Origin: Caulobacter radicis
Lineage (GTDB): Bacteria > Pseudomonadota > Alphaproteobacteria > Caulobacterales > Caulobacteraceae
Direction: 5' to 3'
Assembly: GCF_003094615.1 (NCBI RefSeq)
Contig: NZ_QDKO01000008.1
Coordinates: 34,352-98,351 of the forward strand
Length of the DNA stretch: 64,000 bases
Position numbers and translations under genes: made by a program. Shown here one piece after another: positions 18,981-27,985 of the stretch (its first letter is position 1; every line of letters starts with the position of its first letter). The notes beneath the pieces are model-generated. The model saw only the letters and a list, made by a program, of their open reading frames with translations, ran no database searches and was not told the origin of the DNA.

Positions 18981-19895
18981 TCAAGCCCGCGGATGCGCCT
19001 TGCCATACGCCGCCAGCAGGCCCTCGGCGTCGACCTGGGTGTAGCGCTGGGTCGTCGACAAAGAGGCGTGGCCCAGCAGGTCCTGGATCGAGCGCAGGTC
19101 GGCGCCGGCGCCCAGCAGGTGGGTGGCGAAGGAATGGCGCAGGGCGTGGGGCGTGGCGCGGTCCGACAGGCCCAGGCGCCCGCGCAGCACCTGCATGGCC
19201 GCCTGCACGTGGCGCGGCGACAGCGGCCCGCCGCGCTTGGCCCGGAACAGCGGCTCGTCCGGCGCCAGCACGAAGGGCAGGGCGGCGACATAGGCGTCGA
19301 CCGCCGCGCGCACGGCGTCGAGCACCGGCACGATCCGGGTCTTGCCGCCCTTGCCGGTGATCCGCAGCGTCTGCGCCAGCGGCGCGTCGGCGCGGGTCAG
19401 CGACAGGCCTTCGGAGATCCGCAGGCCGCAGCCCCAGAGCAGGGTCAGCACCGCCTCGTCGCGGGCGGCCTCCCATTCGTCGCGGTCGGGATCCAGGGCG
19501 ATCTCGGTCAGCAGGCCTCGGGCCTGGTCTTCGGAGACTGGACGCGGGGCGCCGACCTTGATGCGCGGGCCGCGCACCAGGCCGATGGCGGCGTTGGGCG
19601 TATCGAGGCGCGCGTCGAGAAAGCGGTGGAAGGCGCGGATCGACGACAGGCTCTGGCTGACCGAGCGCGGCGACAGCGGATGTTCGCCCGAGCGCCGGAA
19701 GGCCAGATAGGCCCGCAGGTCGGCGGCCGAGACGGCGCCGAGGTCGGCCAGCGACAGGGCGCCGCCGTTGTGACCCTCGATGAAGTTCAGATAGGCCAGC
19801 ACGTTGTCGCCATAGGCCCGCACCGTGCGCGGCGAGGCGCGGCGTTCGTCGGCCAGGTGCGTGAGCCACGCGGCCAGGGCTTCGCGGGCGTGCAT
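18981..19895 (-). CDS. xerC: Tyrosine recombinase XerC
   Basis: A 304-residue site-specific recombinase that, with XerD, resolves chromosome dimers at dif. The catalytic set is complete: R159 (GCGLRISE), K182 (TGKGGKTR), H250 and R253 (HALRHSF), H276 (LGHAS) and nucleophile Y285 (TQRYTQVD). The N-terminal SAM-like core-binding domain is present. The DUF484 gene lies just upstream in the same orientation, an arrangement common in proteobacteria (dapF-DUF484-xerC in enterics). An intergenic repeat separates the two. Confidence 0.93.
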   Translation of the reverse strand: MHAREALAAWLTHLADERRASPRTVRAYGDNVLAYLNFIEGHNGGALSLADLGAVSAADLRAYLAFRRSGEHPLSPRSVSQSLSSIRAFHRFLDARLDTPNAAIGLVRGPRIKVGAPRPVSEDQARGLLTEIALDPDRDEWEAARDEAVLTLLWGCGLRISEGLSLTRADAPLAQTLRITGKGGKTRIVPVLDAVRAAVDAYVAALPFVLAPDEPLFRAKRGGPLSPRHVQAAMQVLRGRLGLSDRATPHALRHSFATHLLGAGADLRSIQDLLGHASLSTTQRYTQVDAEGLLAAYGKAHPRA

Positions 19896-19897
19896 CT

Positions 19898-20033
19898 AGA
19901 TCCTCCCCCTCTGGGGGAGGTGTCCGCGAAGCGGACGGAGGGGGGAGTGGGGGATGCTCGTCCAGCTGTCAGATAGCTGAAAACGCCCCCCCTCCGGTCC
20001 TCCGGACCACCTCCCCCACAGGGGGAGGATCTT
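19898..20033. repeat. Family A intergenic inverted repeat
   Basis: Paired arms ATCCTCCCCCTCTGGGGGAGG and CCTCCCCCACAGGGGGAGGA with inner copies of the GGAGGGGG / CCCCTCC half. It lies between tandem genes DUF484 and xerC, within four bases of each. Confidence 0.85.
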
Positions 20034-20035
20034 GA

Positions 20036-20716
20036 TCAGGGAACCGGCCAACGTTCGGCCGTGCGCTCGACGACGCGGGCCAGGAAGGCCACGAGGTCGG
20101 AGCCCATGTCGGGGGTGAAGGCTTCGGGGTCGGTGGAGCCGAAGGCCAGGACGCCCTGCCGCGAGGGCTCCCACAGGGCCATGCGGACCAGGGCCATGCT
20201 GCGGATGGTGTCGAGCTTGTCGCCGAACAGGCCCAGCGCCGGGGCGAAGAAGCCCATGCGGGCAACGCCATGATCGCCCATCAGCATGTCGACCTGGCCG
20301 TCGACCAGAACATGCCAGCCGGCCGGCACCCGGGCGGGGCCTTCCAGGGCCACCGTGCCGGCGGCGAGGCTGAAGCGCAGGGCGGCCATCTCGTCGACGC
20401 GGCGGGCGAGGTCGGAGTGGTTGCGGGCGTCGAGCAGGTCGATGACGGCGGCGTGCACCTGGGCCTGGGCCGACATGTTGGCCTCCGCGGTGGCCTCGAT
20501 GGTCTTGCGCACCTGGGCCTCGCGTTCGCGGGCGGCGGCGGCGCGGGCGATGGCCACATGGCCGAACTCGACGACGTTGCCGGTGTCGAGCTTCAGGCCC
20601 AGGTCGGCGAGCAGGTCGGTGTCCTCGCGCAGCACGTCGGGCTGTTCACGAAGAAAGTCGCGGACCAGATCGGGATCGATCTGCGGCTGGACCATCGCCT
20701 GGCTGGATTCGCTCAT
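20036..20716 (-). CDS. DUF484 family protein
   Basis: A 226-residue protein of the DUF484 family, with a GAF-like C-terminal half. The start VRDFLREQPDVLREDTDLLADLGL matches the family's conserved N-terminus; the end (VLAFGSTDPEAFTPDMGSDLVAFLARVVER) matches its GAF-like end. Function is unknown, though the family is repeatedly found beside xerC, as here. ATG 20716 has GAGGGG upstream. It is divergent from priA. Confidence 0.88.
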   Translation of the reverse strand: MSESSQAMVQPQIDPDLVRDFLREQPDVLREDTDLLADLGLKLDTGNVVEFGHVAIARAAAAREREAQVRKTIEATAEANMSAQAQVHAAVIDLLDARNHSDLARRVDEMAALRFSLAAGTVALEGPARVPAGWHVLVDGQVDMLMGDHGVARMGFFAPALGLFGDKLDTIRSMALVRMALWEPSRQGVLAFGSTDPEAFTPDMGSDLVAFLARVVERTAERWPVP

Positions 20717-20861
20717 GACCCCTCACTGTCGTGATCACCTGCACGCGTCAGGCGAGGCCGATGAAGCCCTGTTTCGGTTAACGCCGGCTTGATGACAGCG
20801 TTGGCCTTCGCTCGTCAGGCGCCTCGACGCGGCGACGTTTCCGTTGCAGAAGGCGGGTCTC

Positions 20862-23024
20862 ATGCCGCGCATCGCCTCCGTCCTGCTGCCCATGCCGCTG
20901 CCCGAGGCCTTCGACTACGCCGAGCCGGAGGGCCTGGAACTGGCCGTCGGCGACCACGTGTCGGTGCCGCTGGGGCCCCGCACCGTGCGCGGCGTGGTCA
21001 CCGCCCTGCGCGACGGCGTCGGCGGCAACCGCCGTCTCAAGCCCGTGCTGGCCCGCGTGGACGACCCGCGCCTGCCGGCCAATGTCATCACCTTCGTCGA
21101 GTGGGCCGCGCGCTATTCCGTCGACGTGCCCGGCTGGCCGCTGGCCATGGCCCTGCGCGGCCTGCGCCACCCGCCGGCCAAGCCCGAGAAGGCCGTGGTC
21201 CTGACCGGCGTCCAGCCCGCCCGCATGACGCCGGCCCGCTTGAAGGTGCTGGCGGCGGCGCAAGCTGGCCCGCTGAGCGCCGCCGAACTGGCCCGCCAGG
21301 CCGGGGTCTCGGCCGGGGTGGTCAAGGGGCTGGTGGACGAGGGGGCGCTGGAGCCCGTCCTGGTCGCCGCCGACGACAGCGTCGCCCAGCCCGACCTCTC
21401 CCTGCCGCCCCAGACCCTGAACCCGAGTCAAAAAGCCGCGGCCGACGAGATGTCCGACATGCTGGCGGCCGGCGGCTTCCAGGCCGCGTTGCTGGACGGC
21501 GTCACCGGCTCGGGCAAGACGGAAGTCTATCTCGAGGTCGCCGCCGCGGCGCTGGAGGCCGATCCGGCCGCCCAGGTGCTGGTGCTGCTGCCCGAGATCG
21601 CGCTGACCCAGGCCGTCATGGGCCGTTTCGAGCAGCGGTTCGGGGCCGCGCCGATCGAGTGGCACTCGGGCGTCTCGCCGCCGCGCCGCCGCCGGGCCTG
21701 GGAGGCCGTGGCCGACGGCCGCGCCCGCATCGTGGTCGGCGCCCGCTCGGCGCTGTTCCTGCCGTTCTCGAACCTCAAGCTGATCGTCGTCGACGAAGAG
21801 CACGACGGCTCGTTCAAGCAGGAAGAGGGCTTCATCTACCAGGCCCGCGACCTTGCCGTGGCGCGCGCCAAGATCGAAGGCGCGCTGGTGGTGCTGGCCA
21901 GCGCCACGCCGTCGCTGGAGAGCCTGTGGAACGCCCACCAGGGCCGCTATCGCTGGCTGCGGCTGGGCGCGCGCCACGGGACGGCGCAACTGCCCGACGT
22001 GCATCTGATCGACATGCGGGCCACCCCGCCCGAGCCCGGCCGCTGGCTGTCGCCGACCCTGGTCAAGGCCGTCTCGCTGACCTTGCAGAAGGGCGAGCAG
22101 TCCCTGCTGTTCCTCAACCGCCGGGGCTATGCGCCGCTGGTGCTTTGCCGGGCCTGCGGCGAGAAGCTGAAGTCGCCCGACAGCGACAGCTGGCTGGTCG
22201 AGCACCGCTACACCGGGCGCCTGGTCTGCCACCTGACCGGTTTCTCGATGAAGAAGCCCGAGGCCTGCCCGCACTGCGGGGCCAAGGACAGCCTGGTGTC
22301 TATCGGTCCCGGCGTGGAGCGGGTGGAGGAAGAGGCGCGCTACCTGTTTCCCGACGCGCGTATTGCCGTGTTCTCGTCCGACACCGTGTTCGATCCCGCC
22401 GGCGCGCGGGCGCTCGTGGACTCGATGGCGGCCGGCGAGATCGACATCCTGGTCGCCACCCAGGCCGCCGCCAAGGGCCATAACTTCCCGAACCTCACCC
22501 TGGTGGGCGTCATCGACGCCGACCTCAGCTTGCGGGGCGGCGACCTGCGGGCCGGCGAGCGGACCTTCCAGCTGCTGGCCCAGGCCACGGGCCGCGCGGG
22601 TCGCCACGAAAAGCCGGGCCGCGCCTATCTCCAGACCTATTCGCCCGAGCACGCCGTGTTGCAGGCCCTGAAAGCCCAGGACCGCGACGCCTTCGTCGAG
22701 GCCGAGATGGCCATGCGCGAGGAGGCCGGCCTGCCGCCGTTCGGACGTCTGGCGGCGGTGATCGCCTCGGGCCCCGACGCCGAGGCGCTGGAGGCCTATG
22801 TCCAGGCCCTGGCCGCGGCGACGCCGAACGCCGAAGGGGTCGAGGTCTACGGCCCCGCCGACGCGCCGCTGGGCCTGGTGCGCGGGCGGCGGCGCAAGCG
22901 GTTCCTGGTGCGGGCCGGCCGCAATGTCGACCTGCCGGGCTTCATGGCCGCCTGGCGGGCGCGGGCCAAGGTCCCCAACTCCGTCCGGGTGACGATCGAC
23001 ATCGACCCGTACTCGTTTCTTTAG
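20862..23024 (+). CDS. priA: Primosomal protein N' (replication restart helicase PriA)
   Basis: A 720-residue 3'-5' superfamily 2 helicase that reloads the replisome at stalled forks. Walker A is GVTGSGKTE, Walker B is DEEHD, and ATQAAAKGHNFPNLT and QATGRAGRHEKPG are helicase motifs. The zinc insertion is unusual: of eight cysteines at the E. coli-equivalent spacing, C429, C432, C456, C469 and C472 remain while 438, 441 and 459 are Ser, Ser and Thr. ATG 20862 follows AAGGCGGG; an upstream TTG is less likely. Divergent from DUF484. Confidence 0.94.
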   Translation: MPRIASVLLPMPLPEAFDYAEPEGLELAVGDHVSVPLGPRTVRGVVTALRDGVGGNRRLKPVLARVDDPRLPANVITFVEWAARYSVDVPGWPLAMALRGLRHPPAKPEKAVVLTGVQPARMTPARLKVLAAAQAGPLSAAELARQAGVSAGVVKGLVDEGALEPVLVAADDSVAQPDLSLPPQTLNPSQKAAADEMSDMLAAGGFQAALLDGVTGSGKTEVYLEVAAAALEADPAAQVLVLLPEIALTQAVMGRFEQRFGAAPIEWHSGVSPPRRRRAWEAVADGRARIVVGARSALFLPFSNLKLIVVDEEHDGSFKQEEGFIYQARDLAVARAKIEGALVVLASATPSLESLWNAHQGRYRWLRLGARHGTAQLPDVHLIDMRATPPEPGRWLSPTLVKAVSLTLQKGEQSLLFLNRRGYAPLVLCRACGEKLKSPDSDSWLVEHRYTGRLVCHLTGFSMKKPEACPHCGAKDSLVSIGPGVERVEEEARYLFPDARIAVFSSDTVFDPAGARALVDSMAAGEIDILVATQAAAKGHNFPNLTLVGVIDADLSLRGGDLRAGERTFQLLAQATGRAGRHEKPGRAYLQTYSPEHAVLQALKAQDRDAFVEAEMAMREEAGLPPFGRLAAVIASGPDAEALEAYVQALAAATPNAEGVEVYGPADAPLGLVRGRRRKRFLVRAGRNVDLPGFMAAWRARAKVPNSVRVTIDIDPYSFL

Positions 23025-23158
23025 ATCCTCCCCCTGTGGGGGAGGTGGCCCGAAGGGCCGGAGGGGGGACGTTTTCAGCCGCCGCTGAGCGTGGCTGATT
23101 TCGCAGTCACTCCCCTCTCCGTCGGCTTCGCCGACACCTCTCCCATAGGGAGAGGGTT
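23024..23158. repeat. Family A intergenic inverted repeat (composite)
   Basis: Begins AGATCCTCCCCCTGTGGGGG right after the priA stop and ends with the CTCTCCC...GGGAGAGGG version against the MFS stop codon. Convergent junction. Confidence 0.85.
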
Positions 23159-24721
23159 TTACGCCGGTTCCTTCTCCAGCACCGGTTCCTGCGTCGGCAT
23201 GCGCGAGCGCAGGGGGAGGGCGGGGACGAAGAAGATCACGAGCACGCCGAGCACGATCACCGCCAGGGCCGCCTGCATCACGCCGCTGACGGCGAACGAC
23301 AGGGCCTGGCCCAGCGCCGGGTCGCGGTGGCCGCCAGCGACGCCGGTCTCCAGCGCCATGCCTTGCAGGGCGCCCAGGTCCAGCTTGCCGCCGCCGTAAT
23401 TGGCCAGCTGCGTGGTCAGGAGGGCGCCGGCCACGGCCACGCCGACCGTCGAGCCGATCTGGCGGAAGAACTGGTTGGAGCTGGTGGCCACGCCGATGTC
23501 GCGCGGGGTCACCGCGTTCTGGGAGGCGAGGTTGAACAGGCTGTGGTTGGGGCCAAGGCCGATCCCGACGACCAGCAGCAGGCCGCACAGCAGGCCAAGG
23601 CTCAGGCTCGCCAGATGGGTCATGGGCAGCACGCCGATCAGCAGCAGCACAGCCCCGCCCAGCATGAACGGCTTATACTTGCCGGTGCGGGTGACCAGCA
23701 CGCCCGACACCGACGAGCCGACGATCATCCCGCCCATCAGCGGCAGCATGGCCAGGCCCGAGGTGGTGGCGTCGACGCCCAGGCCCAGCTGCATGTAGAG
23801 CGGCAGGAACACCGCCACCCCCATGAAGGCCATGGAGATCAGGAAGGCGGCCAGGTTGGCGGTGACGAAGGTGCGGTTGGCGAACAGCCGCAGCGGCAGG
23901 ATCGGGTTGGAGACCTTGCTCTCGACATAGACGAACAGGGCCAGGGCCACGGCCGCCCCGACGAACAGGCCGAGGCTCTGGGGCGAGGTCCAGGCGATGT
24001 CGTGGCCGCCGAGGCTGAGCGCCAGCAGCAGCGGCACGAAGGCGGCGATCAGCAGGGCCGCGCCCAGGAAGTCGATCGAGCCCGAGCGCTGGTGCGGCAG
24101 GGCCGGCATCTTCACCAGGATCATGAACAGCGACAGCAGGCACAGCGGCAGGTTGACGTAGAACACCCAGCGCCAGCCGGCGACGACGTGGCCGGCCAGG
24201 GTGACCGTGCCGTGGTCGGTGAAATAGCCGCCGATCAGCGGGCCCAGCACGCTGGACAGGCCGAACACCGAGCCGAAGATGCCGGCGAACTTGCCCCGCT
24301 CGCGCGGCGGATAGAGGTCGGCGATGATCGCGAAGGCGGTGGTGAACAGGGCGCCGCCGCCGATCCCCTGCAGGGCGCGGAAGACGATCAGCTGCACCAT
24401 GCCGCTCATGCCGGCGATCGTGCCGAACTCGCCCGACACGCCCGACAGCCACGAGCCGACCATGAAGATCGAGATGCCGACCACCAGGACGGGCTTGCGC
24501 CCGTAGATGTCGCCCAGCTTGCCCCAGATCGGCACCATCACCGTCGAGCTCAGCAGGTAGGCGGTGGTCACCCAGCTATAGAGCGTCAGGCCGTGCAGTT
24601 CGGAGATGATCCTGGGCATGGCGGTGGAGACGATGGTCTGGTCGAGCGCGCTGAGCAGGAAGACGATCATCAGGCCGGCCAGGGTGGTGCGGCGTTCGGC
24701 GTCGGTGAATTGGCCGGTCAT
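23159..24721 (-). CDS. MFS multidrug efflux transporter (DHA2, 14-TM type)
   Basis: A 520-residue major facilitator with about 14 hydrophobic segments. Near the N-terminus are LDQTIVSTAMPRI (motif D1-like of the DHA2 family) and WGKLGDIYGRKPVL (motif A); GWRWVFYVNLP and LGPLIGGYFTD (motif C-like) follow. DHA2 members export drugs or toxic compounds by proton antiport; the substrate is unknown. ATG 24721 is the first start of the conserved N-terminus. It is divergent from the copper chaperone gene. Confidence 0.9.
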   Translation of the reverse strand: MTGQFTDAERRTTLAGLMIVFLLSALDQTIVSTAMPRIISELHGLTLYSWVTTAYLLSSTVMVPIWGKLGDIYGRKPVLVVGISIFMVGSWLSGVSGEFGTIAGMSGMVQLIVFRALQGIGGGALFTTAFAIIADLYPPRERGKFAGIFGSVFGLSSVLGPLIGGYFTDHGTVTLAGHVVAGWRWVFYVNLPLCLLSLFMILVKMPALPHQRSGSIDFLGAALLIAAFVPLLLALSLGGHDIAWTSPQSLGLFVGAAVALALFVYVESKVSNPILPLRLFANRTFVTANLAAFLISMAFMGVAVFLPLYMQLGLGVDATTSGLAMLPLMGGMIVGSSVSGVLVTRTGKYKPFMLGGAVLLLIGVLPMTHLASLSLGLLCGLLLVVGIGLGPNHSLFNLASQNAVTPRDIGVATSSNQFFRQIGSTVGVAVAGALLTTQLANYGGGKLDLGALQGMALETGVAGGHRDPALGQALSFAVSGVMQAALAVIVLGVLVIFFVPALPLRSRMPTQEPVLEKEPA

Positions 24722-25064
24722 GCGGTGGTCCGTGCAGCGTGGACGCCCCGCCTAGCACGGTTCGCCGGATGCGGGGCAGAAGCGATGCGCGAGAGGTCGA
24801 AGGGCGGTTGTTCAGAGATCCTCCCCCGTGGGGGGAGGTGTCGACCCCCGGGTCCGGCCAAGGGCCGGCCCGAGGATAAACTCCGCCGACGGAGGGGGGA
24901 GTGGAGGCAAGGCCTGTCAGCGTCTCGGAAGCTGAAAACGGCCCCCCTCCGGCCCTCCGGGCCACCTCCCCCACAGGGGGAGGATCTTGCATCCAACCTC
25001 AGGTCGCTCGCCGCCGGCGCCCAACCGGCGTAAGGCGTCTTTTCAACGCTTCGCCGAGAGCCCC
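24722..25064. other. Divergent intergenic region, 343 bp, holding a repeat
   Basis: Promoter region of the MFS pump and the PCu(A)C gene. Half of it is a family A repeat. This is the only divergent junction in the window with a repeat. No ORF is supported. Confidence 0.5.
24816..24987. repeat. Family A intergenic inverted repeat
   Basis: ATCCTCCCCCGTGGGGGGAGG at the left and CCTCCGGCCCTCCGGGCCACC with CCCCCACAGGGGGAGGATCT at the right. About 170 bp, with an extra internal GGCCGG-rich segment. Confidence 0.85.
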
Positions 25065-25544
25065 ATGCGTCGTTTCAGTCTGTTGCTCGCCACCCTGGTC
25101 CCCGTGCTCGCCGCCGCCGCGCCCAAGGCGGTGGAGGTCGACGTGCGCCAGGCCTGGGCCCGGCCGGTGGCGGCCGTCGGCATGAACAGCGCCGGCTACA
25201 TGGTGCTGGCCAATCGCGGTCGCGCGCCGATCACCCTTACGGGCGCGACCAGCCCGCTGGCGCGCGAGGTGATGGTCCACCGCACCACGGAGACGAACGG
25301 CGTCTCGTCGATGCGGGCCATGAGCCAGGGGCTGGTGATCCCGCCGGGCGGCCAGGTCGCCTTCGCCCCGGGCGGGAACCACTTCATGGTCATGGGCCTC
25401 AAGCGCCCGCTCAAGTCGGGCGAGCGCCTGCCGCTGACCCTGGCCTTCGACGGCGGCCGCAGGATCGAGGCGCAGCTGGCGGTCCGCACCGCTCCGCCGC
25501 AACCGGCGGCTGCGGTCGCGCCCGCGCCGCCGCACCGGCACTGA
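25065..25544 (+). CDS. Periplasmic copper chaperone, PCu(A)C family
   Basis: A 159-residue secreted protein with a signal peptide (cleavage near AAAAP, residues 17-20). Its copper-binding motif is near-canonical: H72, M83, H106 and M108, in HRTTETNGVSSM and NHFMVM. PCu(A)C proteins bring Cu(I) to the Cu(A) site of cytochrome c oxidase. The tail is Pro/Ala-rich and ends in HRH, which may add metal affinity. ATG 25065 begins the signal peptide. Confidence 0.9.
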   Translation: MRRFSLLLATLVPVLAAAAPKAVEVDVRQAWARPVAAVGMNSAGYMVLANRGRAPITLTGATSPLAREVMVHRTTETNGVSSMRAMSQGLVIPPGGQVAFAPGGNHFMVMGLKRPLKSGERLPLTLAFDGGRRIEAQLAVRTAPPQPAAAVAPAPPHRH

Positions 25545-25676
25545 CCCAAGGTGGCGCTTTGATGGCCCGTCGCGGGTCGCCGCGCCGTCCTGTGGAAACA
25601 TGACAGAATTTTAAGGCAGGAAATTCCGTTGTCCGGCGCAGATTGCCGCCGGGTTTTCCAACGGATCTGCCTTTCG

Positions 25677-27794
25677 ATGAAAAAAGCTTGGTTCGGCGCC
25701 GCCGCGGCGGTCGCCCTCTCGATCTCGGCCTACGGCGCCCAGGCGCATGAAGAGCACGCCTGCGTCGACGACGCCTGCACCGTCCAGTCGCTGTTCGTCG
25801 ACGCCGCCGACGCCGGCGGCGGCGCGGCCGTCTCGCTGGAGTCGCCGCGCTACGGCGCCTGGGGCTTCGACCTCACCGGCATGAACACCTCGGTCAAGCC
25901 GGGCGACGACTTCTACAAGTACGCCAACGGCAAGTGGGACGAGACCACCCAGATCCCGTCCGACCGCACCCGCTACGGCAACTTCGACAAGCTGGCCGAG
26001 CTGTCGGAAGCCCGCACCCGCGCCATCATCGAGGGCGCCGCCGCCGGCAAGACCACCGACGCCGACAGCGTCAAGGTCGGCGCGGCCTACAAGGCCTTCA
26101 TGGACGAGGCCCGCATCGAGAAGCTGGACGCCCAGCCGATCGCCGGCGAGCTGAAGCAGATCAAGGCCGTCAAGACCAAGGACGAGTTCACCGCCCTGAT
26201 GGGCAAGAGCCCGACCACGGCCTTCGCCTCGCTGCTGAGCCTCTACGTCTCGACCGACGCCAAGAACCCGACCCGCTACGCCGTCTATGCCGGCGCCGGC
26301 GGCCTGTCGCTGCCCGACCGCGACTACTATCTCGACGCCAAGTTCGCCGACAAGAAGGCCGCCTACGAGGCCTATGTCGCCAAGCTGCTGGGCTTCGTCG
26401 GCTGGGCCAACCCGGCCGAGAGCGCCAAGGCCGTGGTGGCCTTCGAGACCCAGCTGGCCGAAGCCAGCTGGACCCGCGTCGAGCGCCGCAACCGCGACAA
26501 GACCTACAATCCCAAGACCTGGGCCGAACTTCAGGCCCTGACCCCGGGTTATGACTGGAACCGCTACCTGGTCGGCACCGAGCTGCCCAAGCTCGACCGC
26601 GTGGTGGTGACCACCGACACGGCCTTCCCGAAGTTCGCCAAGGTCTATGGCGACACCTCGCTCGACACCCTGAAGGCCTGGCAGGCGTTCAAGGTCGTCG
26701 ATGGCGCCGCGCCGATGCTGTCCAAGCGCTTCGCCGACGCGGCGTTCGAGTTCCGCGGCAAGACCCTGTCGGGCCAGCCCGAGCAGCGCCCGCGCTGGAA
26801 GCGCGGCGTCGCCCAGGTCAACGGCATGCTCGGCGAGAGCGTCGGCAAGGTCTATGTGGCCGAATACTTCCCGCCGGACTCCAAGGCCAAGATGGTAGAC
26901 TTGGTGGCCAACCTGCGCACCGCGCTGAAGGCCCGCATCGAAGGCCTCGACTGGATGGGTCCGGAAACCAAGGACAAGGCCCTCGACAAGCTGGCCAAGT
27001 TCACCGTCAAGATCGGCTATCCCGACAAGTGGCGCGACTACTCCAAGCTGGAGATCCGCGCCGACGACGCCTACGGCAACGCCCTGCGGGCCGGCGCCTT
27101 CGAATGGCGCCATGACGTCGAGCGCCTGAACCAGCCGGTCGACAAGACCGAGTGGGGCATGACCCCGCAGACGGTCAACGCCTACTACAACTCGGTCAAC
27201 AACGAGATCGTGTTCCCGGCCGCCATCCTGCAGGCGCCGTTCTTCCATCCGGACGCCGACCCGGCCGTCAACTACGGCGGCATCGGCGGCGTCATCGGCC
27301 ACGAGATCGGCCACGGCTTCGACGACCAGGGCCGCAAGTCCGACGGCGACGGCGTGCTGCGCGACTGGTGGACGGCGGAAGACGCCGCCAAGTTCGACGT
27401 GCAGAAGGCCAAGCTGGGCGCGCAGTACTCGGCGTTCGAGCCCTTCCCGGGCGTGCACGTCAACGGCGACCTGACCATGGGCGAGAACATCGGCGACATG
27501 GGCGGCCTGTCCTTCGGGCTGGACGCCTATCACGCCTCGCTGCACGGCAAGCCGGCCCCGGTGCTGGACGGCTTCACCGGCGACCAGCGCGTCTATCTGG
27601 GCTGGGCCCAGGTGTGGCGCCAGAAGAGCCGCGACGATGCGCTCAAGCAGCAGATCGCCAGCGACCCGCACTCGCCGGCCTACTACCGCGTCAACGGCAC
27701 CATCCGGAACCAGCCGGGCTGGTACAAGGCCTACGATGTCCAGCCGGGCGACAAGCTGTATATCGCGCCGGAAGACCGCGTGAAGATCTGGTGA
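25677..27794 (+). CDS. M13 family zinc metallopeptidase (neprilysin-like)
   Basis: A 705-residue secreted endopeptidase. Signal peptide is at residues 1-25 (cleavage near AQAHE). The mature protein starts with the family's DFYKYANGKWDE segment. The zinc site is H542-E-I-G-H546 with the third ligand E603 in ENIGDMGG; VNAYY (substrate-binding) precedes. It is predicted to act in the periplasm on peptides. ATG 25677 is chosen as the signal-peptide start; upstream in-frame codons lack a leader. Followed by a repeat and a terminator. Confidence 0.94.
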   Translation: MKKAWFGAAAAVALSISAYGAQAHEEHACVDDACTVQSLFVDAADAGGGAAVSLESPRYGAWGFDLTGMNTSVKPGDDFYKYANGKWDETTQIPSDRTRYGNFDKLAELSEARTRAIIEGAAAGKTTDADSVKVGAAYKAFMDEARIEKLDAQPIAGELKQIKAVKTKDEFTALMGKSPTTAFASLLSLYVSTDAKNPTRYAVYAGAGGLSLPDRDYYLDAKFADKKAAYEAYVAKLLGFVGWANPAESAKAVVAFETQLAEASWTRVERRNRDKTYNPKTWAELQALTPGYDWNRYLVGTELPKLDRVVVTTDTAFPKFAKVYGDTSLDTLKAWQAFKVVDGAAPMLSKRFADAAFEFRGKTLSGQPEQRPRWKRGVAQVNGMLGESVGKVYVAEYFPPDSKAKMVDLVANLRTALKARIEGLDWMGPETKDKALDKLAKFTVKIGYPDKWRDYSKLEIRADDAYGNALRAGAFEWRHDVERLNQPVDKTEWGMTPQTVNAYYNSVNNEIVFPAAILQAPFFHPDADPAVNYGGIGGVIGHEIGHGFDDQGRKSDGDGVLRDWWTAEDAAKFDVQKAKLGAQYSAFEPFPGVHVNGDLTMGENIGDMGGLSFGLDAYHASLHGKPAPVLDGFTGDQRVYLGWAQVWRQKSRDDALKQQIASDPHSPAYYRVNGTIRNQPGWYKAYDVQPGDKLYIAPEDRVKIW

Positions 27795-27804
27795 TTTCAG
27801 AGAG

Positions 27805-27938
27805 ACCCTCTCCCTGTGGGAGAGGTGTCGCCGAAGGCGACGGAGAGGGGCGTGGCTGGGAAGCCGGCCATGTCAGCGGCAGCTGAGAACGGCCCCCCTC
27901 CGGCCCTGCGGGCCACCTCCCCCAGAGGGGAAGGATCT
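27805..27938. repeat. Family A intergenic inverted repeat (composite)
   Basis: CCTCTCCCTGTGGGAGAGG version at the left, CCTCCGGCCCTGCGGGCCACC version at the right. Between the convergent M13 and alpha/beta hydrolase genes. Confidence 0.85.
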
Positions 27939-27947
27939 AAACAGGCG

Positions 27948-27979
27948 AAACCCCGGGCCTCACCGCCCGGGGTTTTTCT
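27948..27979. terminator. Bidirectional terminator
   Basis: Perfect stem AAACCCCGGGC / GCCCGGGGTTT with a 6-nt loop; T-tract on both strands. It serves the convergent M13 peptidase and hydrolase genes. Confidence 0.85.
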
Positions 27980-27985
27980 TTGGCC

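Noticed and set aside
20778..23588. 936-codon open frame antisense to priA
   Set aside because: Complete overlap with a well-supported gene; composition is the Arg/Gly/His-rich shadow produced by high-GC third positions.
25611..27671. 686-codon open frame antisense to the M13 peptidase gene
   Set aside because: Covers the reverse of a gene with intact zinc motifs; no recognisable family.
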